DNA from: Planctomycetota bacterium
GTDB lineage: Bacteria > Planctomycetota > UBA8742 > UBA2392
Length of the DNA stretch: 64,000 bases
Assembly: GCA_020425605.1 (NCBI GenBank)
Contig: JAGQRH010000020.1
Span: 1-64,000, forward strand
Reading direction: 5' to 3'
Shown: positions 33,298-43,054 of the stretch, piece by piece
How the letters are laid out: each line of letters starts with the position of its first letter
Position numbering within the stretch: position 1 is the first letter of the stretch
The notes under the pieces: generated by a model
Told to the model about the DNA's origin: nothing
The model's database searches: none
Seen by the model: only the letters and a program-made list of their open reading frames with translations
Made by a program: the position numbers and the translations under genes

Positions 33298-34383
33298 ATG
33301 GATGTTACCCGCGTGCCGGTGTCTCTTGGAGAGCGCAGCTACGACGTCGTGATCGGCGAGCGTCTGATTGGCGAATTGCGCGAATTCGCCGAATCCGAGA
33401 AGCCGACTTCTTCCTTCATCGTCACTGACAGCAATGTCGGGCCACTTCACGCGGATGCCGTTCAGAACGCAGTCGTCGCCAATCGGGTGCTGACAATCCA
33501 GGCCGGCGAAAACAGCAAAAGCCTCGCCCAGCTTGGCCGTCTCTACGACGAAGCGTTCGCCACCCGCCAACTGGATCGGCACTCGCTGGTGTTTGCGCTC
33601 GGTGGCGGGGTCGTCGGCGATCTTGGCGGCTACCTTGCGGCGACACTCCTGCGCGGAATCCGATACGTGCAGGTGCCGACGAGCCTTCTGGCGATGGTGG
33701 ACTCGAGCGTGGGCGGCAAGACAGCCATCAACCACGCGACAGGCAAGAACCTGATCGGCGTTTTCCACCAGCCGGCCGCCGTATTCTGCGACCTTCACTT
33801 TCTCAAGACTCTGCCGGATCGCGAGTACACCAGCGCACTGGCCGAGATCGTGAAGACCGCGGCACTCAGCGGCGAAGAATTGATGGCCGCGCTGGAGGAA
33901 TCGGCAGGGAAGATCGTGGTGCGCGACCTGCCAACGCTGCACTCCGTGATCGAGGCCTGCGTACGATTCAAAGCCGAAGTAGTCGCCGAGGATGAGGTCG
34001 AAGTTTCCGGCCGTCGGGCGACACTCAATCTCGGGCACTCGCTTGCGCATGTTATTGAGACCGCCTTCCCGGAGAGATTCCTGCACGGCGAAGCTGTATC
34101 GATCGGGACCGCGGCCGCACTGCGACTGTCGGTAGAACGTGCCCAGCTATCCGGCGATGTAGCGTCTCGCGTGACCGCGCTGCTTGAACGCTTTGGCCTG
34201 CCGGTTGAAGCGCCCGCCGAACTTGGCGCCGCACAGGTACTACAACTCATGGAGACTGACAAGAAACGCGCGGGCCACGTCGTGCGGTTTGTCGTGCTGT
34301 CCGAGCTGGGCGAGGCCGGCGCGCTCCCCTGCAAGCTGGATGACGACCTGGCAGCACTACTCCTGGGCCGGGCAAATGCGTGA
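33298..34383 (+). CDS. aroB: 3-dehydroquinate synthase
   Basis: A 361-aa NAD-dependent cyclase, step 2 of the shikimate pathway. FALGGGVVGDLGGYLAATLLRG is the NAD loop, then VPTSLLAMVDSSVGGKTAINHATGKNLIG, LAEIVKTAAL with a metal-site Glu, and NLGHSLAHVIE and LHGEAVSIG with the metal-binding His residues. Normal length. It overlaps dprA by 8 bases. Confidence 0.96.
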   Translation: MDVTRVPVSLGERSYDVVIGERLIGELREFAESEKPTSSFIVTDSNVGPLHADAVQNAVVANRVLTIQAGENSKSLAQLGRLYDEAFATRQLDRHSLVFALGGGVVGDLGGYLAATLLRGIRYVQVPTSLLAMVDSSVGGKTAINHATGKNLIGVFHQPAAVFCDLHFLKTLPDREYTSALAEIVKTAALSGEELMAALEESAGKIVVRDLPTLHSVIEACVRFKAEVVAEDEVEVSGRRATLNLGHSLAHVIETAFPERFLHGEAVSIGTAAALRLSVERAQLSGDVASRVTALLERFGLPVEAPAELGAAQVLQLMETDKKRAGHVVRFVVLSELGEAGALPCKLDDDLAALLLGRANA

Positions 34384-35485
34384 GATTGAAGCAAAGCTTG
34401 CTCTGGCCGTAACTCAGAAGTTTACGCCGCTCGGTATGGCGAACCTGTTGAAGCGCTTCGGCAGCGCCAGCGGAGTTGTGGCCGCGCCAAGGACGGAGAT
34501 CAACAAGGTTCCCAAGGTGAACAAGCAGGGGGCCGAGGCGCTGGCCGAAGTAATCCGGAAGGGCGATCACCTGCGCGAGCTTGAGGAGTGCGAGAAGCAC
34601 GGAATCAGGCTCCTTGAGCTGGAAGACAAGGCCTACCCTCAATTGCTGAAGCGCATCGACGACCCGCCGCCGCTGATGTATGTGCGCGGTGAAATCAATG
34701 AGCTGGATGACCTTGCACTGGCCATCGTCGGTGGACGCAGTGCCAGCTACTACGGCACCGCGCAGGCAGCGCGCTTCGCCCGCGACTTCGCGATCCGCCG
34801 AGTCACGGTGGTCAGCGGGCTCGCACGCGGTATCGACACGGCTTCGCACCGGGCCGCGCTGGATGCCGGCGGGCGAACACTTGCCGTTGTCGGCAGCGGC
34901 CTGCTCGACATCTATCCACCGGAGAACGACCGATTTGCGCTGGAGATCGCCGAAAACGGAGCGGTCATCAGCGAGTTTCCGCTGCACACTCCCGGCCGTG
35001 CGCGAAACTTCCCGCAACGCAACCGGATCATTTCCGGGCTCAGCCTCGGCGTGCTGGTGGTGGAAGCCACGCGCAAATCCGGCTCACTCATCACGGCCCG
35101 ACTCGCGGCGGAGCAAGGCCGCGAAGTCTTCGCCCTGCCTGGCAAGGTGGACAGCGACCTCAGCCAGGGCCCGCACGACCTGATTCGCGAAGGCGCGCAC
35201 CTCGTGGCCGAGCCGGAGCACGTCTACGAAGGCCTCGAGATGCTGAAGCTGCTTCCTGAGGAGAAGGCCCCCGAGAAGCGGGCCACCGCCACGCCACAAG
35301 GCATGTCCCCCACCGAGGCTGCACTCTGGAAAGTGCTGATGCCCAGTGACGGGCTGACGGTAGATGAGCTGATGGGCAAAACCAGCCTGCCCGCGGCGCA
35401 AATCAGCAGTGGCCTGCTGACCCTTGAAATGAAGCGCCTCGCAAAAGCCCTGCCCGGCAAGCGCTACGTGCGCTTGGAAGCCTGA
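34376..35485 (+). CDS. dprA: DNA-processing protein DprA
   Basis: A 369-aa protein. An N-terminal helical (HhH/SAM-like) segment (residues 1-60) precedes the Rossmann-like DprA core with AIVGGRSASYYG, VVSGLARGIDTASHRAALDAGG, FPQRNRIISGLSLG and GSLITARLAAEQGREVFALPG. The C-terminal 65 residues form a winged-helix (DML1) domain. DprA loads RecA on incoming single-stranded DNA in natural transformation. ATG 34376 lies inside the end of aroB, a translational coupling. Confidence 0.94.
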   Translation: MREIEAKLALAVTQKFTPLGMANLLKRFGSASGVVAAPRTEINKVPKVNKQGAEALAEVIRKGDHLRELEECEKHGIRLLELEDKAYPQLLKRIDDPPPLMYVRGEINELDDLALAIVGGRSASYYGTAQAARFARDFAIRRVTVVSGLARGIDTASHRAALDAGGRTLAVVGSGLLDIYPPENDRFALEIAENGAVISEFPLHTPGRARNFPQRNRIISGLSLGVLVVEATRKSGSLITARLAAEQGREVFALPGKVDSDLSQGPHDLIREGAHLVAEPEHVYEGLEMLKLLPEEKAPEKRATATPQGMSPTEAALWKVLMPSDGLTVDELMGKTSLPAAQISSGLLTLEMKRLAKALPGKRYVRLEA

Positions 35486-35525
35486 CGCGCGCTCATATAC
35501 TCGCGCAACGTCTGCCGGAGTTCGC

Positions 35526-37367
35526 ATGGAGCCGTTCCTCGAAGCGCTGAAGCACAAGGTCCTCGTCGGCGACGGCGCCTATGGCACGTTGCTGGCCAGC
35601 CGCGGGCTTGTGGCTGGCGGCGGCATCGGCCCGGTACTCAACCTCGCCAAGCCCAACTTCGTGATCGCCGCGCACCAGGAATACCTCGACGCAGGCTCCG
35701 ACGTGATCGAGACCAACACTTTTGGCGCGGACCGGATGGCACTCGCAGCAGCAGAGGCCAACGTCACCAGTCACGATGTCTGCAAGGCCGGCGCGGAATT
35801 GGCAAGGCACGCGGCGGGTGACCGCGCCTATGTTGTCGGCGCCGTCGGGCCACTGTTTCGATCGAGCAACAAGCTCACCGACGACGAACGCCGCGAGTGT
35901 TTCAAGGAAGAAGTGACCGGCCTCGTGGAAGGCGGCGTGGATGCGCTACTGCTAGAGACCTTTCCTGACCTGGCCGAGCTGCTGTTTGCGATTGAAGCCG
36001 TTCGCGCCGTTGCGCCGAAGACCCCGCTGATCGCGCAGATGGCCTTTACCCTGGCGGGCACGACTACCACGGGCATCTCACCCGAGCGCATGGTGCGTGA
36101 GCTGGACAAGCAACCGGTCGACGTGATTGGCGCAAACTGCGGTGGCGGCGAGTCAGCGGCCATCGAGGTCTGCAAGCGGCTGGTGGAGCTGACCGAAAAG
36201 CCGATCAGCATCTACCCCAACCGCGGTCTGGCGGATTTCGACGATCACGGCCGTCCTATCTACATTGAGAGCAGCGACTATTTCGCCCGCAGCGCCCGAC
36301 GCCTCGCAGACCTTGGCGCGAACCTCATCGGCGGTTGCTGCGGCACGACGCCCGAGGACATCCGCAAGCTCAAAGGGCAGGTCAGTGCGCGAAAGCCCTC
36401 CATGCGCCATTTGCGCGTGGCTGCTGAGCCCGTACAAAAGGCCCAGCCTTCGGAGCCGCTGAAGCTGCAGCCGACGCTGGAAGAAGATCTCAAGACGCGC
36501 CGCATCGTCATCGCCGAGGTTGACCCGCCGCGTGGATTTGATGCGTCGGGAGAGCTGAAAGGCGCGGCCGAAATCGTCAAGGCCGGCGCAGACGCGATCA
36601 CCATCGCGGACAACGCGCTCTCGATCATGCGCATGAGCAACCTGGCGTTCGCCGGGCTTCTGATGCAGCAGGTGGATGCGCGCATTGTGCTCCACATCGC
36701 CTGCCGCGATCGCAGCTTGATCGGTACCCAGTCGCACCTGCTTGGTGCCTACGCGATGGGCATAACCAACATCCTTGCAGTTACCGGCGACCCCGTTGCG
36801 ACGCAGGCCTACAAGGGCAGCAGCGGCGTCTTCGACATGGCCAGTCACAAGCTGATCGAGATGATCTCGCGCTTCAACAAAGGCGAGTTCGCCACCGGCC
36901 GTGACGGCAGCTCCCCCACTAACTTCTTCGTCGGTGGCGCGTTCAACTGTGCGTCATTGCGGCTGGAGAACGAGGTCAAACGCTTTCAGCGGAAGGTGCA
37001 GGCGGGCGCCAGGTTCATCATGACGCAGCCGGTGTTTGATATCGCCACGGCCCGACGCGTGACCGAGTCCGCGAGGCCGCTCGGCGTTCCGTTGATTCTT
37101 GGCATCATGCCACTGGTCAGTGAACGCAACGCCGATTTCCTTCACCACGAGGTTCCCGGCATCGACGTGCCCGAGGACATTCGCGAGCGCATGAAAGGCA
37201 AACGCGGCGAAAGCGGTCGCGCGGAAGGCGTAAAGATCAGCAAAGAGCTGATGCAAGAGATCGCGCCCGACGTGCAGGGTTTCTACATGATCACACCAAT
37301 GAACCGCTACGAGATGATCAGCGAGCTGACCCGCTTCGCGCACACACTCACACCGGCGAAGGCATGA
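35526..37367 (+). CDS. homocysteine S-methyltransferase / methylenetetrahydrofolate reductase fusion
   Basis: A 613-aa protein in two parts. Residues 1-290 are a homocysteine/betaine methyltransferase domain, with VGDGAYGTLL, ETNTFGADRMAL, the zinc Cys in IGANCGGGES and the Cys pair in GGCCGTTPEDI. Residues 320-613 resemble MetF, with VIAEVDPPRGFD, ILAVTGDPV, FFVGGAFNCASL and FIMTQPVFDIATARR. The arrangement is that of YitJ-type enzymes, which could make methyl-folate and pass the methyl to homocysteine. It is 40 bp after dprA and overlaps plsY by 4 bases. Confidence 0.92.
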   Translation: MEPFLEALKHKVLVGDGAYGTLLASRGLVAGGGIGPVLNLAKPNFVIAAHQEYLDAGSDVIETNTFGADRMALAAAEANVTSHDVCKAGAELARHAAGDRAYVVGAVGPLFRSSNKLTDDERRECFKEEVTGLVEGGVDALLLETFPDLAELLFAIEAVRAVAPKTPLIAQMAFTLAGTTTTGISPERMVRELDKQPVDVIGANCGGGESAAIEVCKRLVELTEKPISIYPNRGLADFDDHGRPIYIESSDYFARSARRLADLGANLIGGCCGTTPEDIRKLKGQVSARKPSMRHLRVAAEPVQKAQPSEPLKLQPTLEEDLKTRRIVIAEVDPPRGFDASGELKGAAEIVKAGADAITIADNALSIMRMSNLAFAGLLMQQVDARIVLHIACRDRSLIGTQSHLLGAYAMGITNILAVTGDPVATQAYKGSSGVFDMASHKLIEMISRFNKGEFATGRDGSSPTNFFVGGAFNCASLRLENEVKRFQRKVQAGARFIMTQPVFDIATARRVTESARPLGVPLILGIMPLVSERNADFLHHEVPGIDVPEDIRERMKGKRGESGRAEGVKISKELMQEIAPDVQGFYMITPMNRYEMISELTRFAHTLTPAKA

Positions 37368-38029
37368 CCTGGGCCTGGATTATCGGAACGCTGCTGGCTT
37401 CCTACCTTGTGGGCAGCGTCCCGTTCGGGCTGCTTGCGGGCTACCTGCTGAAGGGCGTCGATATCCGTCAGCACGGAAGCCGCAACATCGGTGCTACCAA
37501 CGCCGCCCGCGTGATTGGCTGGAAGTGGTTCCCGTTCGTGCTGCTGCTCGACGCGCTGAAAGGCGCGGGGCCTTGCCTGCTGGGGCTATGGCTGTCTGCG
37601 CGCGCGGGTGCGGACCTCGTGCTGTTTGCCGCTATCGGCGCGCTGGCCGGGCACCTGTATTCGGTCTACCTGAAATTCAAGGGTGGCAAGGGCGTGGCGA
37701 CGGGCCTCGGCGTGGTACTCGTGCTCACAACTCTTCCTGAGATTCATGCGCCGTTGCCGGCCCTGTGTGCTCTGGGAGTGTTCGGCCTGACGCTGCTGGC
37801 AACACGCATGGTTAGCGTTTCCAGCATCGTGGCGGCGCTCAGCATGCCTGCGTTCTACTATGCCTGGCTGGGAGCCACGACGTTCGATTCCCCTTACGAT
37901 CGCCGTTTCATCCTGATCTGCGCCATGGCACTGGCTGTGCTGGTCAAACATCGTGCGAATATCCGTAGAATCATGAACGGCAGCGAGCCGCGCATCGGCC
38001 GCAAGAAGCCTGAGGCACAGAATGGCTAA
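37364..38029 (+). CDS. plsY: acyl-phosphate:glycerol-3-phosphate acyltransferase
   Basis: A 221-aa inner-membrane protein with five or more TM helices. The three catalytic loops are present: YLVGSVPFGLL, HGSRNIGATNAARV and KFKGGKGVATGLG. It acylates glycerol 3-phosphate to start phospholipid synthesis. It overlaps gpsA, whose product makes its acceptor substrate, by 8 bases; the pair forms a short pathway unit. Confidence 0.95.
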   Translation: MTWAWIIGTLLASYLVGSVPFGLLAGYLLKGVDIRQHGSRNIGATNAARVIGWKWFPFVLLLDALKGAGPCLLGLWLSARAGADLVLFAAIGALAGHLYSVYLKFKGGKGVATGLGVVLVLTTLPEIHAPLPALCALGVFGLTLLATRMVSVSSIVAALSMPAFYYAWLGATTFDSPYDRRFILICAMALAVLVKHRANIRRIMNGSEPRIGRKKPEAQNG

Positions 38030-39005
38030 CGTACTGATCATCGGCGCCGGGAGCTGGGGCACAGCCGTGGGTGTGCTGCTCGCGGGCGCGGGCAACCAGG
38101 TGACGCTGTTTGAGCGACTGCCCGACTACGCGGCCGAGCTGGCGAAAACCCGGGTCAACCGCATCTTCCTGCCCGGCATTTCGTTTCCAGACGGGCTTGA
38201 GGCAACGAACAAGCTGGAAGATCTGAGCCGTTTCGACTGGTGCATCAGCGCGGTGCCTACGCGGTACATTCGCACTGAGTTCTCCCAGCTGTCTGACCGA
38301 CTGCCGCCCGAGCTGCCAATTGTCAGCCTCAGCAAGGGGATCGAGCAGGAGACCGTCCGCTTCCCGACCCAGATTCTGAGCGAAGTCACCAACGCAAAGC
38401 ACCTGTTGTGTCTTTCGGGGCCCAGCCACGCCGAGGAAGTTGCGCGCGGGCTGCCGGCCGTCGTGGTAAGTGCAGGCGACGAGTCACGGGCCCAGGCGCT
38501 GGCGGAACTGGTGAGCACACCCAGCTTTCGCGTCTATTACAGCACCGACCTTGCGGGCGTGGAGCTGTCCGGCGCTGCCAAGAACGTGGTCGCCATCGCG
38601 GCCGGCATCGTGGACGGCCTGAAGCTGGGTGACAACGCCAAGGCCGCGCTGATTGCACGCGGCCTGGCCGAGATCGTGCGGCTCGGAGTTGCGATCGGCG
38701 CCGAGGAGCGCACCTTTAGCGGGCTCAGCGGCATCGGCGACCTGTACACGACCTGCGCGTCCAGTCACGGCCGAAACCTGAACTTCGGCCGGCGCATCGG
38801 TAGCGGAGAAAAGCCCGAGGCAATCATCGCGTCGATGGAAATGGTGGTCGAGGGCTACAACACCGCCAAGGCCCTGCGTGAGCTGTCACGCCAGAAGGGC
38901 GTTGAAATGCCCATCTGTGAAGAAGTCTGCAACGTCATCTACGACAGCGCAAACCCGCTAGAGGCGGTCACTCGCCTGATGACCCGCTCAATCAAGGCTG
39001 AGTAG
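38022..39005 (+). CDS. gpsA: glycerol-3-phosphate dehydrogenase [NAD(P)+]
   Basis: A 327-aa enzyme reducing dihydroxyacetone phosphate to glycerol 3-phosphate. VLIIGAGSWGTAVGVLLAGAG is the nucleotide fold, LCLSGPSHAEEVARGLPA the substrate region, GAAKNVVAIAAGIVDGLKLG holds the catalytic Lys, and TFSGLSGIGDLYTTCASSHGRN is the C-terminal signature. Coupled with plsY. Confidence 0.96.
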   Translation: MANVLIIGAGSWGTAVGVLLAGAGNQVTLFERLPDYAAELAKTRVNRIFLPGISFPDGLEATNKLEDLSRFDWCISAVPTRYIRTEFSQLSDRLPPELPIVSLSKGIEQETVRFPTQILSEVTNAKHLLCLSGPSHAEEVARGLPAVVVSAGDESRAQALAELVSTPSFRVYYSTDLAGVELSGAAKNVVAIAAGIVDGLKLGDNAKAALIARGLAEIVRLGVAIGAEERTFSGLSGIGDLYTTCASSHGRNLNFGRRIGSGEKPEAIIASMEMVVEGYNTAKALRELSRQKGVEMPICEEVCNVIYDSANPLEAVTRLMTRSIKAE

Positions 39006-39011
39006 ACTGCT

Positions 39012-39944
39012 CTACCTCTTGGCCGAGATGGCTTCCTTGGCTGCTTTGACGATGTCGGCGGTGTGCACGCCGTACTTGCGCCAGAGGGCGTCCGGGTCGC
39101 CACTTTCGCCGAACGTGTCCTGGGTGCCGATGTAGCGGATCGGTGTTGGACGCTCTCTACCGAGAACTTCCGCCACTGCACCGCCCAGGCCGCCCAACAC
39201 GTTGTGATCCTCGGCCGTGACAACCGCGCCGCACTTCTCGGCGAGCGAGACCAGGGCGGCCTCATCAAGCGGCTTGACCGTATGGAAATCGGCGACGGTC
39301 GCGTTGATGCCTTCCTTCTTCAGTTCGTCGGCGGCCTCGACCGCGAAGCCGACCTGAGGGCCACAGGCGATGATCGCCACGTCGCCGCCTTCGCGGATGA
39401 TCTTCGCCTTGCCGATCTCGAACTTCTCGCCGTCCTTGTAGACGTCGAGCACCTTCGGGCGGCCGAGGCGCAGGTACACCGGGCCCTTGTGTGCTGCCAC
39501 GGCCTTAGTCAGTCCGTAGGCTGACGCGTAGTCGGCCGCGACGCAGACCGTGACGTTCGGAATCACGCGCATCAACGCGATGTCTTCCAGCGACTGGTGG
39601 CTGGCGCCGTCCTCACCGACGCCGAGCCCGCTGTGCGTGCAGGCGATCTTCACGTTCAGCGCCGGGTAGCCGATGGTGTTGCGCACGCTTTCCCACGCGC
39701 GCCCGGTGCCGAACATGGCGAAGGTTGTGGCGAACGGGATCTTGCCGGCCGTGCTCATGCCCGCGGCGACGTCGACCATGTTGGCCTCGGCCACGCCCAT
39801 CTGGAAGAAACGGTCGGGGAACTCCTTGGCGAACGCGCCGGTCTTCACGCTGCCGCCAAGGTCGGCCGTCAATGCAACGACATTCGGGTTCTCGCGGCCG
39901 AGTTCAAGCAGGGCGACTCCAAAGGCATCACGGGTTGCGCGCAT
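39012..39944 (-). CDS. transketolase, C-terminal subunit
   Basis: A 310-aa protein that contains the pyrimidine-binding and C-terminal domains of a split transketolase. VALTADLGGSVKTGAFAKEFPDRFFQMGVAEANMVDVAAG carries the catalytic Glu, and SGLGVGEDGASHQSLEDIALMRVIPN the His region. AGGAGAG precedes the ATG. Split enzymes normally have the N-half gene immediately upstream, but here that position has an unrelated MFS gene, so the partner is elsewhere. Confidence 0.93.
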   Translation of the reverse strand: MRATRDAFGVALLELGRENPNVVALTADLGGSVKTGAFAKEFPDRFFQMGVAEANMVDVAAGMSTAGKIPFATTFAMFGTGRAWESVRNTIGYPALNVKIACTHSGLGVGEDGASHQSLEDIALMRVIPNVTVCVAADYASAYGLTKAVAAHKGPVYLRLGRPKVLDVYKDGEKFEIGKAKIIREGGDVAIIACGPQVGFAVEAADELKKEGINATVADFHTVKPLDEAALVSLAEKCGAVVTAEDHNVLGGLGGAVAEVLGRERPTPIRYIGTQDTFGESGDPDALWRKYGVHTADIVKAAKEAISAKR

Positions 39945-40010
39945 GGCTCTCTCCTGAGTTGCGGGCAGTGTAGGCGGGTGGCCCTTTGCCGCAACCGTGT
40001 GGGAAAATCG

Positions 40011-41411
40011 TTAAGACGTGGCACTAGCGGTGACGCCAGGCTTCTTGACCAGGGCCAGCAGCAGCAGGCCGAACAACAGTGGCGCCGCCTGCAGGCTTAG
40101 CGCTGCCTTCCAGCCGTAAAGATCGTTGCCCGTTTTGGCGCTGACCGTGTCGAACACGAGGCCAAACACGGCGCTGCCCAGGACCGAGAGCTTGGTCGTG
40201 ATGCCGTACAGGCCAAAGTATTCACCGAGCCTTTCGCGGGGGCTGAGCTCGATCAGCAGCTTCCGGCCGGCGGTCCAGATACCGGCCAGCCCCAGTGCGC
40301 CGAACCCGCAGATGCCGGCCAGGTAGAGCGTGAGGTTGAAGCCCCCGCCGACAGCGGCGCCGATCAAACCCAGCGCCAGAAACGCCGCTGACAGTCGCAG
40401 CACACGAAGGCTGCCCCACCGGTCGGTCATGAATCCGAGCGTGATACCGAACACCAGGGCCAGCACATTCAGGCTCAGGCCAGACCACGTCAGGAGTTGC
40501 GTCGGCGTGTCGATCGCGAGCCCAAACACGGCCAGCGAAGCGCCTTCACGGGCAATCCATACGGGATCGGTGGGAGTGCCGCTGTTCACAAAGAAGGTGC
40601 CGCGAGTGAAGTCGCCGAAGTACAGGATCGCCGTGTTCAGCACATCCACGCAGAAGAAATTGCCGATCAGGAACCACATGACCGGCCGATCTTTGGGTAG
40701 CGACTTGACCGTGGCGAACACCTCGCCGAACTGTCGCTTGACCAGCCCGAGCGAAAACGGCGTGCGCTTTTGCACCCGGCGCTCCCGCACCAGCACGAAG
40801 CACGGCAACGCCAGCGCCAGGAATATCGCTGCCGCGATCCCGAACGTCGCGGGAAACCCGACCGCCTTGGGCAGGCCCAGCAGCACCACAATGATGATCG
40901 TGCCGACGTAGCCACAACCCACCCCCAGCCCGGAGACCAGCCCCTGGTGCTTGTCAGCGGCAACGCTCGGCAGCAGCGAGTTGTAAAACACCAGCGCCGC
41001 GTTGTACCCGAAGTTGGCGACAAAGAACGCGGCCATCACCAGGAACGGCACGCTGGTCAGGCCGAACGTCGCCATGCCGCCGATGCATGCCAACGTAGTA
41101 ATGATCAAGTACAGCCGCGCCCGACCAGTGTGGTCCGCCAGCGAAGCGAACACCGGCACGCACAGCCCGGCCGCGACCATGGACGCACTGTTCGTGATGC
41201 CCTGGATTGAGCGCCCGCCAAATAGGTCTCCGAGATACGGCGCAAAAATGAACGTGAGCACGGCCGCATAGACCGTGTTTGCCGTGTCGTACAGCACCCA
41301 TGCACCGCTGGCCAGGGGCGAGGTCTTGTCCAGATACGCCGGTGGCGGCGGAGGGGCGATGTGCTCGACCGTCTCGAGCGGCGGTGGTGGGATTTCGACC
41401 GAATCGGGCAT
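40011..41411 (-). CDS. MFS transporter, UMF1/Atg22-like family
   Basis: A 466-aa protein with about 12 TM helices. After a Pro-rich cytoplasmic N-terminus it has ASGAWVLYDTANTVYAAVLTFIFAPYL, the start of the UMF1 family, and FASLADHTGRARLYLIITT as the loop-2 motif. LGEYFGLYGITTKLSVLGSAVFG near the C-terminus is also typical. Family members are suspected exporters of amino acids or nutrients. ATG 41411 is taken as start; the longer in-frame TTG 41453 falls in a terminator T-tract. No clear Shine-Dalgarno is seen at either. Confidence 0.85.
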   Translation of the reverse strand: MPDSVEIPPPPLETVEHIAPPPPPAYLDKTSPLASGAWVLYDTANTVYAAVLTFIFAPYLGDLFGGRSIQGITNSASMVAAGLCVPVFASLADHTGRARLYLIITTLACIGGMATFGLTSVPFLVMAAFFVANFGYNAALVFYNSLLPSVAADKHQGLVSGLGVGCGYVGTIIIVVLLGLPKAVGFPATFGIAAAIFLALALPCFVLVRERRVQKRTPFSLGLVKRQFGEVFATVKSLPKDRPVMWFLIGNFFCVDVLNTAILYFGDFTRGTFFVNSGTPTDPVWIAREGASLAVFGLAIDTPTQLLTWSGLSLNVLALVFGITLGFMTDRWGSLRVLRLSAAFLALGLIGAAVGGGFNLTLYLAGICGFGALGLAGIWTAGRKLLIELSPRERLGEYFGLYGITTKLSVLGSAVFGLVFDTVSAKTGNDLYGWKAALSLQAAPLLFGLLLLALVKKPGVTASATS

Positions 41412-41450
41412 GGCCGAGAAGCATAGCGGCGCCATCGGCGCGGTCGAATG

Positions 41451-41474
41451 CAAAAGCCCGCGTTGAGCGCGGGC
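41451..41474 (-). terminator. intrinsic terminator after the 69-aa gene
   Basis: On the minus strand GCCCGCG-CTCAA-CGCGGGC is followed by TTTTG. It ends the transcript of the small gene at 41484 and separates it from the MFS gene. Confidence 0.75.
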
Positions 41475-41483
41475 CTCATTTGT

Positions 41484-41693
41484 CTAGCTGGTGAACGTCG
41501 GGTTTACCTGGGTGTGCCGGTCCGAGCTGCTTTTCACCTTGTCGGTGAAATCGAGCACCTCTTCCTCGGTGAAGAACTTGCGGACGCGCTTGCGGGTTTG
41601 GAACCAGGCGCCCTTGACGCCCTGGCTCATACCCTGCTCGATGTAGTCCAGCTCACGAACGGCGCAAAACATGGCAAGCGTGTGGGCGTTCAT
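41484..41693 (-). CDS. hypothetical 69-aa protein
   Basis: A small charged protein (MNAHTLAMFCAVRELDYIEQ ... RKRVRKFFTEEEVLDF), mostly helical by composition, no TM. GGGGAGAG lies upstream of the ATG, and an intrinsic terminator follows 9 bp after the stop, so it looks like a real monocistronic gene. I do not recognise a family. Confidence 0.65.
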   Translation of the reverse strand: MNAHTLAMFCAVRELDYIEQGMSQGVKGAWFQTRKRVRKFFTEEEVLDFTDKVKSSSDRHTQVNPTFTS

Positions 41694-41843
41694 GATGCTC
41701 TCCCCGGTGAATGCTTAACCACTATCGCTTCTGCTTCACCCAGTCAAAGAAGATTACTGACAGAGTCTTTACAATTCAGCCCTACTGCATACGTGCTTGC
41801 TACTTGGGGAGTTATCAACGCATTCCAATAGTTATCCCCAGCG

Positions 41844-43046
41844 CTACTTCAGCTCCTTGGCGAAGGCCGCAATGCGCTCGACGGCCTTGCGAATCTCGTC
41901 ATCCGAAGCGGCATACGAAAAGCGGACGAAGCCGGGTGCACCGAATTCGCTGCCCGGTACGCCGCCGACATGGGCGCGCGTCAGCAGAGCCTCACAGATC
42001 ACGTGGTCATCCTTCAGCTGCAGCTCGCCGTGCGCCTTGCCCAGCCAGGCCCGGAAGTCAGGGAACACATAAAACGCGCCGCCCGGGCGGGCACAACTCA
42101 CGCCCTCAATGTCATTCAGCCCACCGACGATCATGTCCCGGCGCGCCACGAACTTGCGCTTCCATTCAGGCAGCTCTGCCGGGTCTTCCGCCAGCGCCTT
42201 CAATGTGGCCAGCTGCGAGACGGTGGCGGGGTTGCTGGTGCTGTGGCTCTGCAGGGCCCCCATCGCCGCAATCACGTGCTTGGGGCCACCTGCATAGCCG
42301 ATGCGCCAGCCGGTCATTGCGTAGGCTTTGGCGACGCCGTTAATCGTTACGGTGCGCGAGTAGGCGTCCTCACCAAGCGACGCGAAGCTTACGTGCTCGC
42401 CGTCGTACACCAGCTTCTCATAGATCTCATCCGACAGCACGCCCACATTGGTGCCCTTGAGCACGTCCGCCAGCGCCTGTTGCGCCTCTCGGGACCATAC
42501 CGCGCCGGTCGGGTTGCCCGGCGAGTTCACCATCACCAGCCTGGTCTTCGGCGTCAGCGCTTTCTTGAGCGCGTCGGCCGTCAGCACGAAGCCGGTGCTT
42601 GACGTGTCAACCACGACGGCCTTGCCGCCGAAGAAATTGACCATCTCGGGGTAGCTGACCCAGTACGGTGCCGGAATGATGACCTCATCGCCTTCGTCAA
42701 TCAGCGTTGCGATCAGGTTGAAGCACGAGTGCTTCGCGCCGCAGTTCACCATCACTTGCTCCGGCGTATAGTCGAGCCCGTTGTCGCGCTTGAACTTGTG
42801 CGCGACGGCCTTGCGGATTGCCGGAAGGCCCGAGGCAGGGGTGTAGCGGTCGACGGGACCTTTGGCCTTTAGCGCGTCGATGGCGGCGTCGCGGATATAG
42901 TCGGGCGTCTCGAAGTCAGGCTCGCCGGCCGTCAGCGCGATGACGTCTTTGCCCTCGGCGGCCAGCGCCTTGGCCCGCGCGGTCAATGCCAGGGTGGCGG
43001 AGGGCTGGATACGGCCCATGCGCTGTGCAAGCTTCAGCTCAATCAT
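41844..43046 (-). CDS. class I aminotransferase, aspartate/prephenate type
   Basis: A 400-aa PLP enzyme of the I-beta/gamma subgroup. LTAGEPDFETPDYI, PYWVSYPEMV, VNSPGNPTGAVW, VLSDEIYEKLVYDG and NGVAKAYAMTGWRIGYAGG (PLP lysine) match bacterial AspC-like enzymes, some of which also transaminate prephenate. Its gene lies 8 bp after prephenate dehydratase, so phenylalanine synthesis is a likely role, along with aspartate formation. Confidence 0.9.
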   Translation of the reverse strand: MIELKLAQRMGRIQPSATLALTARAKALAAEGKDVIALTAGEPDFETPDYIRDAAIDALKAKGPVDRYTPASGLPAIRKAVAHKFKRDNGLDYTPEQVMVNCGAKHSCFNLIATLIDEGDEVIIPAPYWVSYPEMVNFFGGKAVVVDTSSTGFVLTADALKKALTPKTRLVMVNSPGNPTGAVWSREAQQALADVLKGTNVGVLSDEIYEKLVYDGEHVSFASLGEDAYSRTVTINGVAKAYAMTGWRIGYAGGPKHVIAAMGALQSHSTSNPATVSQLATLKALAEDPAELPEWKRKFVARRDMIVGGLNDIEGVSCARPGGAFYVFPDFRAWLGKAHGELQLKDDHVICEALLTRAHVGGVPGSEFGAPGFVRFSYAASDDEIRKAVERIAAFAKELK

Positions 43047-43054
43047 GTCTCGTC

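Noticed and set aside
35486-35525. SAM or cobalamin riboswitch before the methyltransferase/MTHFR gene
   Set aside because: The gap is only 40 bp and contains no recognisable aptamer.
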